Of a stretch of DNA of 64,000 nucleotides, positions 15,991 to 24,641 are shown in pieces. Each line of letters opens with the position of its first letter. The stretch's first letter is position 1. The notes under the pieces were generated by a model. That model was not told where the DNA came from. It was given only the letters and a program-made list of their open reading frames with translations, and ran no database searches. The stretch lies in contig JACKNF010000002.1 of the NCBI GenBank assembly GCA_024234995.1, positions 201,001 through 265,000 of the forward strand. Direction: 5' to 3'. Made by a program: the position numbers and the translations under genes. The DNA is from Gammaproteobacteria bacterium. Its GTDB lineage: Bacteria > Pseudomonadota > Gammaproteobacteria > Competibacterales > Competibacteraceae.

Positions 15991-16998
15991 TCAGGAATCG
16001 TCAGGGGAATGCCCAGCCCGGCTGGGTTTGCGTAAGAGAATCACCGTACAGTTATCGTCAGGTTGACGCTGTTGCTGGCGAATCGTTACTGCCAGTTCGT
16101 TCAGTAAGTTGTCAAGAAGTTCTTCAAGAGGGCGATGGGGTTGCGCTAGTAGTGCTGGCCAACGCTGGATAAATATCTGTGGATACCGTAAATGCCAGAG
16201 GCCATCACTGGCCATTAGATAAACCTGATCAGATTCCAGGTTCAGAAGACGGCGATCGTTCAGCCCGCGCAGGAACAGCGGTAGATTGCCGTTGTGTAAC
16301 TCGTAAAGCTCTTCGTCAATGGTATCGGTATAAAAATTCGTTGCGCCCAGAGTGCTGCCTAGGATGAAAGCTTGGCTGATTTGAGAGCTGGTTTGGATGT
16401 GTACCTGTTGCAGCCATTGAGCGCTATCCAGCAGGCCTAGCATGGCAAGATGCGTGGCCGGCACATGATCCACTGTTAAACACTTTACGTTGCCTGGATC
16501 GATAGCGTAAATGCGCGAATCGCCTACATGGAACAGTAGCGCTGGGGAACGAGGAGGGATTTCCAGAAGAATGAGCGTACACCCGGTTTCCAGTCCAGCA
16601 GTTTGAAATTCCTGATAGAGCCGCCGATGCAGAGTATCTAGTCCATTGGATAATTGCGCCAAATCGGTAGCAGCAGACAGTTCGAGCAATCCATCAACGG
16701 TTTTTTCAGCGGCTTCCCGTCCGTGGCTATGGCCACCCATTCCATCGAGCACGGCTACTCGCCGGTGTCCGCATGGCCAGTCGGGTAATTGTAACTGGGT
16801 TTCCTTTTCATCCCAGAGAAATCGGGCACGTCCCTCACCATCGATAAGCAAATAATTATCCTGATTTTCATGGCGCCCTTGGCCGGTCGGCGAGCGCAGC
16901 GAGCGCACGGCAACTTCCAGTTGAGGGCTACGATAGCGGGATATCTTATGGGGCGTGGACCCTGCTTTCGAGGAAGGGGGGTGATGGTCAGTATGCAT
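15991..16998 (-). CDS. PP2C-type Ser/Thr protein phosphatase
   Basis: A 335-residue PPM/PP2C phosphatase. Signature motifs: GRHENQDNYL (metal-binding region, about 41-50), VAVLDGMGGHSHGREAAE (about 82-99), LLFHVGDSRIYAI and YLMASDGLWHL, with DDNCTVILLRKP at the end. Such enzymes remove phosphate from Ser/Thr and counteract Hanks-type kinases. Two kinase-fold genes lie directly upstream on the opposite strand, with divergent promoters between 16999 and 17192. No membrane segment is seen, so it should be cytoplasmic. Confidence 0.93.
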   Translation of the reverse strand: MHTDHHPPSSKAGSTPHKISRYRSPQLEVAVRSLRSPTGQGRHENQDNYLLIDGEGRARFLWDEKETQLQLPDWPCGHRRVAVLDGMGGHSHGREAAEKTVDGLLELSAATDLAQLSNGLDTLHRRLYQEFQTAGLETGCTLILLEIPPRSPALLFHVGDSRIYAIDPGNVKCLTVDHVPATHLAMLGLLDSAQWLQQVHIQTSSQISQAFILGSTLGATNFYTDTIDEELYELHNGNLPLFLRGLNDRRLLNLESDQVYLMASDGLWHLRYPQIFIQRWPALLAQPHRPLEELLDNLLNELAVTIRQQQRQPDDNCTVILLRKPSRAGHSPDDS

Positions 16999-17192
16999 CT
17001 GCGATCAGATCATAGTCGAAAGTAACAAGTATCAAGCCTCTAAGCCAGCAAGGCTGAAACCTCTCCGTGCTGGCGTCTCTTTAACGAATAGGCACCCCGT
17101 CATTTTATCCTTCTGCTAGACTAGATCATAATGCGCCTTACGGCTGTTAATTCAAATAAATCTTTTGGGATCATCTGATGATTTGATGGCTT

Positions 17193-19913
17193 ATGGATAT
17201 TGGAATGCGTCTTGAGGAACTTGCGCAAGCTTATGCTGCCGGTCGTTTGAATGAGAGTGAACTGGCACGTCTTCAAGGAGAGGCTTTGCGTGAAATGAAC
17301 GAGGAAGGCAATGCCCCGCGATCGTTGGTCGGCGACTTGGCCGTGAGTATCTCGCAGGAAACTCATCTGGGTGGATCTTCTGCTCCAGGATCTGCTGCTT
17401 CGGAAGTCCTTGAAATCGGGAGGGTCATTGGCCCTCCTGAACGATCAGTGCGACTCGTGCATGACCTGAGTGGCACAGGACGTATCTGGTTAGCACGTGT
17501 TGTTGCGCCATCACCGGATCATTATGGATCAACGGATGAGTTTCGGGTCATCAAGATCTTTTTGCCCGCCAGCTATGAGCCGGGGCTGCGCGATGTTGGG
17601 CGCGATGAGCGAGCTTTACGGGCCGATTTGATCGGTTTGCGTTCCTATCTTACCAAGGTTAGAGCGCGGGTAGAACTTGCTGTTAAGCTCGATCATCCTT
17701 GCATTAACCGTACGTATGGATGGCGGCAGGGTGTTGATGGATGGCCATTCGTTGAAATGGACTATGTTGATCTCCGTCAAGGTCGCACCTTGGCGCAATG
17801 GATTGACCAGGAAGGAAAAAATGGCCTGCCTTGGGAGGTCGTCTCCAAATGGATGCATCCGGTGGCATCTGCTCTGGATTACGCGCGCCACGAGTATCGA
17901 TTTGCCTGCCAGCATCTCGATACCGATACGGTATTTATTACTGATCAGGGCGCAGTCAAACTGTTGAGCTTTGGCTTGGCTACGGAAATCCGGGAGCCAC
18001 GCAGCGTCCTGTTCAGTATCAGTGGGGCAGGGCGGGAAACTGCAGGGGAGGGCGCAGTTGAATCGGTTGTAGCCGAAACGGCCTTTCGCCGTGATGTCTT
18101 CGCGCTGGCATTGCTAATCTACCACCTGTTGACTGGACATAGCGCCTATGAAGCCCAGAGCGAGTCACCGGGTGCGATGTTGCGGCCACCCGGATTGACC
18201 GATGCTGCTTGGCAAATTTTGCGGCGAGGGCTGGCGTATCCCAGTGAATTATGTCCGGTGGATGCAGGCCAGTTTATTCAGAATCTGGATGCCGCTCAGC
18301 GATCGGCGGTGGTGATACCATCAACCCGCCGTCCTTTGCCGAAATGGATTTGGGGGCTTGCAGCAGGGTTGGTCCTGGTGGTTAGCCTAGGGCTTTGGTT
18401 GCGGACACCTGTTGAACCAGAGTCCGTCATTACTCCGCCTGGACCTACGGGCACCGTGGAAATCCGGCCGGGTGATGTTTCCTCTGAGGAGGAGAGGCGG
18501 GAAGATAGACAGCCCGAGGAAGGCATATTGTTGCAGCAAGCCGAACGTGAAGCCGATTTACGGGCTTTCGAAGCCGCACAAGGAATGGATGCCATCGCTG
18601 CTTACCGGCTTTATTTGCGGCGCTGCCCGCAGTGTGGCTATGGGAAGGAAGCGCGGGCTGCTATCCAAAATTTGGAAAACCGCAAAAAGGTGGAGACCCT
18701 TAAGGCCGGTTTTGAGGTGCTGGTATCGGCGCTGGAGGAAGGACGTGAGGGGCGGAGTGACGAAGCCTTGTCCCAGTTAAATGCCTTGGCAGCGCTGGTG
18801 CCTGATGATCCCGCAGTCACTGCTGGACGGCAACGGCTAGTGCATACCTGGTCCAAATTGGCGCTAATGAGCCTCAATAAATCTGATCCGGATAAAGCCC
18901 GCCAGTGGTTGAGAAAGATTGAATCAGTGCAACCGGAACTGCCCGAACTGGTTGCGTTAAAACAGGCGCTTAAGCAGGCTGACGCAGCAGAGCGGCTTAG
19001 GCAGACCGATGCTGAATCTTTCGCCATGGCCCGGCGCATTGATACCCGCCGGGCCTACTGGGCTTACCTTGAGCGTTGCACGGCTGACTGTAAATATCGC
19101 ACGGAGGCAGAAGTAGCGCTAGCCCGGCTGGCTCCTGCCAATCCAGTGCTGCGCGATCAACTGAGCGATGGTTCGCAAGGTCCGGAGATGGTAGTGATTC
19201 CAGCCGGTGATTTTCAAATGGGATCACCATCCTCGGAACCAGGCCGTTACAGCGATGAGTCCTCCCGCCCGGTACGCATTAACAAGTCGTTTGCTATTGG
19301 CAAGTATGAGGTTATGTTTCACGAGTACGAACGATTTGCCGCAGCCAAGGGCAAGCCTTTACCCAATGATCATGGATGGGGGCGTGGCCGGCGGCCAGTC
19401 ATCAATGTGAGCTGGACAGATGCTACCGCTTACACTGAATGGCTGTCCGGGCAAACCGGTCAGCGTTATCGTCTGCCCACTGAGGCTGAGTGGGAGTATG
19501 CAGCGCGTGCGGGTACAACCAGCAGCTATTATTGGGGCGATGACCCGGATGAAGGTTGTGCCTTTGCCAATGCAGCAGATCTGGATGGTAAAAAGGTTTT
19601 TGTCGGCTGGACGGCGATGCAATGCCACGATGGCCAAGTTTATACGGCGCCTGTTGGCAGCTACCGGGACAATGATTTTGGCTTGTATGACATAGCGGGT
19701 AATGTACTGGAATGGACGTGCTCGCCTTATGATAAAGAGTCGAAGGCGCCGGTCCAGCGCTGCCAAGAACCTTTTGGAGACCAAGAAGTTGTGGTGCGAG
19801 GTGGTTCCTGGAGCGATGAGCCGCGTAATATACGTTCAGCGGATCGGCATCGCAGCCGGTTTGATTTCCAGGATTACTTCCTGGGATTCCGGCTGGTTCG
19901 AGAATTGCCTTGA
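17193..19913 (+). CDS. kinase-like/FGE-sulfatase fusion protein, probable pseudokinase
   Basis: A 906-residue fusion. Residues about 70-370 have a protein kinase fold, with an ATP-anchoring-type Lys in FRVIKIF, but the catalytic loop reads CQHLDTDTVFI instead of HRDLKPAN and the metal motif is LSFGLA instead of DFG. Both key Asp residues are missing, so catalysis is unlikely. A membrane helix follows at about 384-402, then a helical region with two Cys-containing repeats (YLRRCPQCGYG and YLERCTADCKY), then a C-terminal FGE-sulfatase domain (about 664-905: VVIPAGDFQMGS, YRLPTEAEWEYAARAG, VLEWTCSPY, RGGSW). The FGE part should lie in the periplasm if the N-terminus is cytoplasmic. ATG at 17205 is an alternative start. 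Confidence 0.85.
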   Translation: MDIGMRLEELAQAYAAGRLNESELARLQGEALREMNEEGNAPRSLVGDLAVSISQETHLGGSSAPGSAASEVLEIGRVIGPPERSVRLVHDLSGTGRIWLARVVAPSPDHYGSTDEFRVIKIFLPASYEPGLRDVGRDERALRADLIGLRSYLTKVRARVELAVKLDHPCINRTYGWRQGVDGWPFVEMDYVDLRQGRTLAQWIDQEGKNGLPWEVVSKWMHPVASALDYARHEYRFACQHLDTDTVFITDQGAVKLLSFGLATEIREPRSVLFSISGAGRETAGEGAVESVVAETAFRRDVFALALLIYHLLTGHSAYEAQSESPGAMLRPPGLTDAAWQILRRGLAYPSELCPVDAGQFIQNLDAAQRSAVVIPSTRRPLPKWIWGLAAGLVLVVSLGLWLRTPVEPESVITPPGPTGTVEIRPGDVSSEEERREDRQPEEGILLQQAEREADLRAFEAAQGMDAIAAYRLYLRRCPQCGYGKEARAAIQNLENRKKVETLKAGFEVLVSALEEGREGRSDEALSQLNALAALVPDDPAVTAGRQRLVHTWSKLALMSLNKSDPDKARQWLRKIESVQPELPELVALKQALKQADAAERLRQTDAESFAMARRIDTRRAYWAYLERCTADCKYRTEAEVALARLAPANPVLRDQLSDGSQGPEMVVIPAGDFQMGSPSSEPGRYSDESSRPVRINKSFAIGKYEVMFHEYERFAAAKGKPLPNDHGWGRGRRPVINVSWTDATAYTEWLSGQTGQRYRLPTEAEWEYAARAGTTSSYYWGDDPDEGCAFANAADLDGKKVFVGWTAMQCHDGQVYTAPVGSYRDNDFGLYDIAGNVLEWTCSPYDKESKAPVQRCQEPFGDQEVVVRGGSWSDEPRNIRSADRHRSRFDFQDYFLGFRLVRELP

Positions 19914-20399
19914 GCAGATAGATTTTGAGAGCAGATGGTTCTGAATGGAAAATCGTATGTTATGGATCTGGTGGGTAGCCTTTTGGCAAGGCATCGAGGG
20001 ATTCGGTGAAGTCGTTTTTGAGTCGGTGAACCAACCCAACCGATTTATCGAGGAATTGGATTGCCTGGCTGTCCAATTTAGCCGCCTTATTTATAGCGGG
20101 ACTGTCTAGCGCGGCACTTACCGTTGAATGAGGAGAGAGGCTCATCAAGCCATCGAGCATTTGGTGGTGATAGGTGTCGATTTTGACAACTGCGAGTTTA
20201 TGGCAATTCAGTTACCCAGGTGAAATCCTCTGGAATATGAATCTAGTGTGCCTTTGCAGCAGGGACAGGTAGAATCGTTTGAATGAGAGCACCGATCTAA
20301 ATGAACTCATCTGTTTTAGTTTAGGAGTATTGAAGGGGCGATCCCCCGGTACGGCCGGCGATGCCCCATGATGCCCGCCGATGCCATGATTAGAAAACC
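19914..20399. other. 486-base intergenic region between kinase genes
   Basis: No recognisable gene. A minus-strand ORF at 19960-20160 (66 codons, open a little further upstream) has no ribosome binding site and reads like the C-terminal end of some protein; it may be a remnant. The right end carries three GATGCC copies and a 9-base direct repeat CCATGATTA at 20384-20392 and 20398-20406, the second overlapping the next start codon. Confidence 0.4.
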
Positions 20400-22376
20400 A
20401 TGATTAAAAAATCCAATACGCTATCCATCGGTTATCGCCTGCTTGACAAATACCGTATTGAAGCGGTGCTAGGTGCGGGTGGGTTTGGAATTACTTATAT
20501 GGCTGTGCATGAAGCGCTGCTCAAGCGTGTCGCTATCAAGGAATATTTTCCGGTGGAATGGTCCTACCGGGACGGTGACCATGTTTTAGCCAATACTCAA
20601 GGTGGATTGCCCACTTCCGAAGCGGGTGAAGACGCTTGCTATACATGGGGTTTGGAGCGATTTCTCAACGAGGCTCAAACCCTGGTTCGCGTCGAACATC
20701 CCGGCGTCGTTCGGGTACAGGATTATTTTCAGTCCAACGGCACGGCCTACATTGTGATGGACTATGTCGACGGAGAATCGCTCAGCCAGATTTTGCAAAG
20801 AGAGAAAACCCTCCCGGAAGAACAGGTCCGCCGATTGATTGATGACGTGCTTCCGGCTTTGGAGGCGGTCCATGCTCAGGGCTATCTGCATCGTGATCTC
20901 AAGCCGGCCAATCTCTATCGCCGCTCGGATGGCCGGACGATCTTGATCGATTTCGGAGCAGCCCGTCAAGCGTTGGGCCGGCGCAGTAAGAGCGTCACCA
21001 GCGTATTCTCCCCAGGCTATTCGCCTATTGAGCAATATCTGATTGATGGCAAAGGATATGGCCCCTGGACGGATATTTATGCCTTGGGTACTGTTCTCTA
21101 TCACTGTGTGACGGGCGCGGCGCCAATTGAAGCCCCAGCACGCGTCCTCGACGATCCTCTGCAACCGGCGGAAGAAGTGGCTGCCGGGCGGTATGGCCCG
21201 GTATTGCTGCGTTTGATCGATCGAGCTATTGCAGTTCGTCCTGAGAAGCGGTTTCAGACCATCAGCCAAATGCGGGCGGCGCTGGAGGCGCCTCTGGAAG
21301 AGGAGGAGCGCACTGTCAAATTAGAGCTGCCGCTTCGTTCAGAAGTACACCGGAGTGGTGAGAAATTCCAACCAGTAATCGATCAGCCAGTCCGGCAGTC
21401 TTCTTCAGCGCTCGCTTTATCTTGGCAGGGAGGCAAGCGTCGGAGGGTGATGGCGGCTGGATTGGGGTTGTTCGCTGTTATTGTTGCTATTGGGGCGGGT
21501 CTCTGGATCGTGCAAACGCCGACTCCTTCGATGGAGCAACCACCGGTTAAGCCGCTGCCACCCGTTGAATCGGTGACGAAAGGACCGCCTGCCAATCCCC
21601 AAGCTGGCCAAACGTATACCGATACCGTGACTGGAATGGATTTTATCTGGATTGAACCGGGCTGTTTCAGTATGGGCAGCCCGGAAAATGAACCCGATCG
21701 TAGCGCCAATGAGGTGCTGCACCACGTTTGTTTGAAGGGATTCTGGATGGGTAAAACCGAAGTGACGAATGATCAGTACCGGCAATTTCAAAGCAATCAT
21801 GACAGTGGCGCTTATGAATCCTACACACTGAACGCACCGGCCCAGCCTGTTGTCCGCGTGAGCTGGCAGGAGGCAGTTGCCTACGCCGGCTGGCTGTCGG
21901 AAAAAACCGGTCTGCGCTATCGCCTGCCGACTGAAGCGGAATGGGAGTTTGCAGCACGTGCCGGTCAGACCAGTTCCCGATACTGGGGCAACGATCCGAA
22001 TCAGGCTTGCCGTTATGCCAATATCTACGATGAAACTGCTCGCAAGGCTAAGCCGTTCAATTGGGCAAACTATCCCTGTGAGGATCATCAGGCGGCAGCC
22101 GCGGCAGTTGGCCAGTATGCGGCTAATACATTTGGCTTATACGATATGCTTGGCAATGTTGCCGAATGGACCTGCTCTGAATATGACAGCACCTACGCTG
22201 GGGGTGAGACCCGCTGTGCTGAGGGAGGCGCTTCATCTACGGGACGCCGCGTACTGCGTGGGGGGTCTTGGTCTGATTATCCGGGATTAGTGCGATTTGC
22301 CTATCGGTTTCCAGCTGCCCCGGAATATGGGAAATGGCGATCCGATATCGGATTTCGCCTGGTGCTGGAACCCTAA
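20400..22376 (+). CDS. Ser/Thr protein kinase with C-terminal FGE-sulfatase domain
   Basis: A 658-residue bifunctional-type protein. The N-terminal Hanks kinase looks active: glycine loop GAGGFGITY (about 21-29), VAIKEYFP with the catalytic Lys, LHRDLKPANLY catalytic loop and LIDFGAARQ metal loop, then an activation segment with SPGYSPIEQY. A membrane helix lies at about 350-371 and a Pro-rich linker leads to an FGE-sulfatase domain (about 410-658: MDFIWIEPGCFSMGS, YRLPTEAEWEFAARAG, VAEWTCSEY, RGGSW). It is the probable active partner of the upstream pseudokinase. The ATG at 20400 has no clear Shine-Dalgarno. No sulfatase gene is present, so the FGE domain is more likely a binding module than a formylglycine generator. 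Confidence 0.92.
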   Translation: MIKKSNTLSIGYRLLDKYRIEAVLGAGGFGITYMAVHEALLKRVAIKEYFPVEWSYRDGDHVLANTQGGLPTSEAGEDACYTWGLERFLNEAQTLVRVEHPGVVRVQDYFQSNGTAYIVMDYVDGESLSQILQREKTLPEEQVRRLIDDVLPALEAVHAQGYLHRDLKPANLYRRSDGRTILIDFGAARQALGRRSKSVTSVFSPGYSPIEQYLIDGKGYGPWTDIYALGTVLYHCVTGAAPIEAPARVLDDPLQPAEEVAAGRYGPVLLRLIDRAIAVRPEKRFQTISQMRAALEAPLEEEERTVKLELPLRSEVHRSGEKFQPVIDQPVRQSSSALALSWQGGKRRRVMAAGLGLFAVIVAIGAGLWIVQTPTPSMEQPPVKPLPPVESVTKGPPANPQAGQTYTDTVTGMDFIWIEPGCFSMGSPENEPDRSANEVLHHVCLKGFWMGKTEVTNDQYRQFQSNHDSGAYESYTLNAPAQPVVRVSWQEAVAYAGWLSEKTGLRYRLPTEAEWEFAARAGQTSSRYWGNDPNQACRYANIYDETARKAKPFNWANYPCEDHQAAAAAVGQYAANTFGLYDMLGNVAEWTCSEYDSTYAGGETRCAEGGASSTGRRVLRGGSWSDYPGLVRFAYRFPAAPEYGKWRSDIGFRLVLEP

Positions 22377-22405
22377 GCGGGAGAGGATGACCGAGGAAGC
22401 GCGCC

Positions 22406-24604
22406 ATGAGCAAGATCATCATAAAATGGTTGATACTAGGGTGGATGTTAACCGGCGGGTTGCTGGTTAATCAGGCGCAAGCTGCTTCTGGAATGCCTGA
22501 AGCGCGGATGACCGCTACGGTCATCGAGTTCAGTGTGCGTGGCGAACTGCATGAACAAGCCGGCGCGATCATTGCCGATCTGATGATGTCGGCGCTTGCG
22601 AATACGGGGCGCTTCACGCTGAAGGACCGTTTGGCGCTGTCAGCGGCGGCTAAGATTGCTAAGGAGCAGGAACTCGGTTCTACCGGATTACTTGATCCTA
22701 AGACTGCGGCAGAACTGGGCCGGCGTTATGGTGTGGACGCTATCGTGACCGGCGGGGTCAATAAACTGGGAGATCTGATCACTGTTACGGCGCGATTAAT
22801 CGATACCAAGACAGCTTCCCTGTTACGCAGTGGCCAGATTCAAGGCCGGGATATCGACACTATTCAGATCAAAGTCAATGAATTGGCGGCGATGATCACG
22901 ACGCCGCCGGAGCCGCCGAAAACTTACCGGTTGATGGTCAGGACTCAACCTGCCGAAGCCAGCGTTCGCTTATTGAACAGCCCGATTCCTTATCAGCCTG
23001 GGGTTCGGTTACCACCAGGAAGCTATGAAGTTGAAGTCGGTCAATCGGGCTATATGGCGAGCCGGAGAACCGTCAAGATCGATGATCACGATATAGCAAT
23101 GAATGTCGAATTGGAAAAAACCAAACATGGTTTAACGATTCGTGCAGAACCTGCAGATGCAACAATCCGGCTTTTGGGTATTCCGGGGACGTATGAGCCT
23201 GGAATACAGCTCGCACCAGGCAACTATGAAATTGAAGTAGCTCGTGAAGGCTACACCCCGCGTAAGTTGCCAGTACGGATTGCCGATAGTGATCTGACCG
23301 TGCCCGTGAAGTTAGAAAAACAGCCGCTACCCCCGCCACCGGAGCAGTATCGTCTGACGGTACAGGCAGATCCTGCGCAAGCGACGACCCGGCTGCTGAA
23401 CGTGAAAACCCCTTATCAACCGGGAGTGCAACTGCCGCCTGGCGAGTACACGGTTGAAGTCAGCGAGGACGGCTATGAACCGGTGAAGGTGACGGTTAAG
23501 ATCGTCCGCAGTGATATCATCATTCCGGTAAAGCTGACCAAGCTGCCTGAACCGGAAAAACCAGCAGTGTACCGGTTAACGGTTCGTCCAAATCCGTCTG
23601 ACGCGCAAATTCGAATACTGAACATTAAACCTCGCTATGAACCGGGTATTGAGCTGGCGCCTGGCAGTTATACGGTAGAAGTTTCCCGGTCAGGTTACGA
23701 AACTCAGGTGCTTACAGCGCGCGTCGGGAATGCGGATGTGACCTTGCCGGTGGCGCTGATCAAGGAGCCTGAGCCCGTGCAGCCGGCATCCTACCGGCTC
23801 ACGGTGCGAACTGAGCCAGCCGATGCGCAAATCCGGTTATTGGGCATTAGAGCCCGTTATCGGCCAGGAATCGAGCTGGCACCCGGCAGTTATACGGTAG
23901 AGGTTTCCCGGCCGGGCTATGAAACCCAGGTGCTTACAGCGCGCATTGCCAGCGCGGATATGACGTTGCCAGTGGCGCTGGTCAAAGAGCCTGAGCCCAT
24001 ACAGCCGGCGCTGTACCAGCTGACGGTACGGACTGATCCGTCAAGAGCCCGGGTGCGGCTGGTCAATTCCTCCTTTACCTATCGGCCTGGAGTGCGCTTA
24101 CCGCCCGGTACCTATACGGTGGAGGTTAGCCGGAGCAGCTACGAAACGAAACAAGTCCCGGTGCGCATTTCCGATCGCGATGTAACCGAATCGATTATTT
24201 TGGAACGGATCGCTACGGTGGCGCCCCCAAGCCCGATCTCGATTCCGGCCCCGGCCCCGGCCCCGCTCCCCGCTCCCGCGCCACCTTCGCGAGCCAATGC
24301 TTGGCAAATTGGCTCGCTACAGATTGATAGTTCGATCACGGGCGTCGATCGCGATGAGGTGCAACGGGTGTTGAGCCGTTATGTTGGACAGACTATCACC
24401 CGTGATAGCTTGTTGAATGCGGCGATGCAGGCGTATCGAACTACCGGAATTACGCTAAGTTTTGTGGTGCGCAACTCAGCATCAGGATCAGCGATTTTGT
24501 ACGCGCAGGCTGGCCGGCGGTTGCGGCGGACATACGAAAGTTCCATTCCGCTGGTGACCCGAAGTCAGATCGAGCGATCTGGCTTCGGCGTATCGGTTGA
24601 GTAG
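22406..24604 (+). CDS. secreted protein with six PEGA repeats
   Basis: A 732-residue exported protein starting 29 bases after the kinase gene. Order of parts: signal peptide (about 1-27, ending QAQA); an N-terminal FlgO/CsgG-like domain (about 32-165, with IIADLMMSALANTGRFTLKDR and YGVDAIVTGGVNKLGD); six PEGA repeats of about 66-74 residues each (about 172-600), each with an LxPGxYxVEV core; a Pro/Ala linker; and a C-terminal domain (about 635-700) with VGQTITRDSLLNAAMQAYRTTG, which resembles a POTRA module of outer membrane translocases but has no barrel after it. PEGA domains are surface-binding modules. Repeats four and five are nearly identical in DNA, implying recent duplication. Confidence 0.82.
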   Translation: MSKIIIKWLILGWMLTGGLLVNQAQAASGMPEARMTATVIEFSVRGELHEQAGAIIADLMMSALANTGRFTLKDRLALSAAAKIAKEQELGSTGLLDPKTAAELGRRYGVDAIVTGGVNKLGDLITVTARLIDTKTASLLRSGQIQGRDIDTIQIKVNELAAMITTPPEPPKTYRLMVRTQPAEASVRLLNSPIPYQPGVRLPPGSYEVEVGQSGYMASRRTVKIDDHDIAMNVELEKTKHGLTIRAEPADATIRLLGIPGTYEPGIQLAPGNYEIEVAREGYTPRKLPVRIADSDLTVPVKLEKQPLPPPPEQYRLTVQADPAQATTRLLNVKTPYQPGVQLPPGEYTVEVSEDGYEPVKVTVKIVRSDIIIPVKLTKLPEPEKPAVYRLTVRPNPSDAQIRILNIKPRYEPGIELAPGSYTVEVSRSGYETQVLTARVGNADVTLPVALIKEPEPVQPASYRLTVRTEPADAQIRLLGIRARYRPGIELAPGSYTVEVSRPGYETQVLTARIASADMTLPVALVKEPEPIQPALYQLTVRTDPSRARVRLVNSSFTYRPGVRLPPGTYTVEVSRSSYETKQVPVRISDRDVTESIILERIATVAPPSPISIPAPAPAPLPAPAPPSRANAWQIGSLQIDSSITGVDRDEVQRVLSRYVGQTITRDSLLNAAMQAYRTTGITLSFVVRNSASGSAILYAQAGRRLRRTYESSIPLVTRSQIERSGFGVSVE

Positions 24605-24641
24605 GGAAAGGAAAGATAGGGAGCGATGAGGTGGAATTGCG

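Noticed and set aside
17193..22376. Type VI secretion regulatory cluster
   Set aside because: Kinase, phosphatase and FGE-fold genes recall PpkA/PppA loci, but no Tss, VgrG, Hcp or forkhead-domain gene is present.
19183..22376. Diversity-generating retroelement with FGE/C-type-lectin target
   Set aside because: FGE-fold domains can be such targets, but there is no reverse transcriptase and no template/variable repeat pair in the window.
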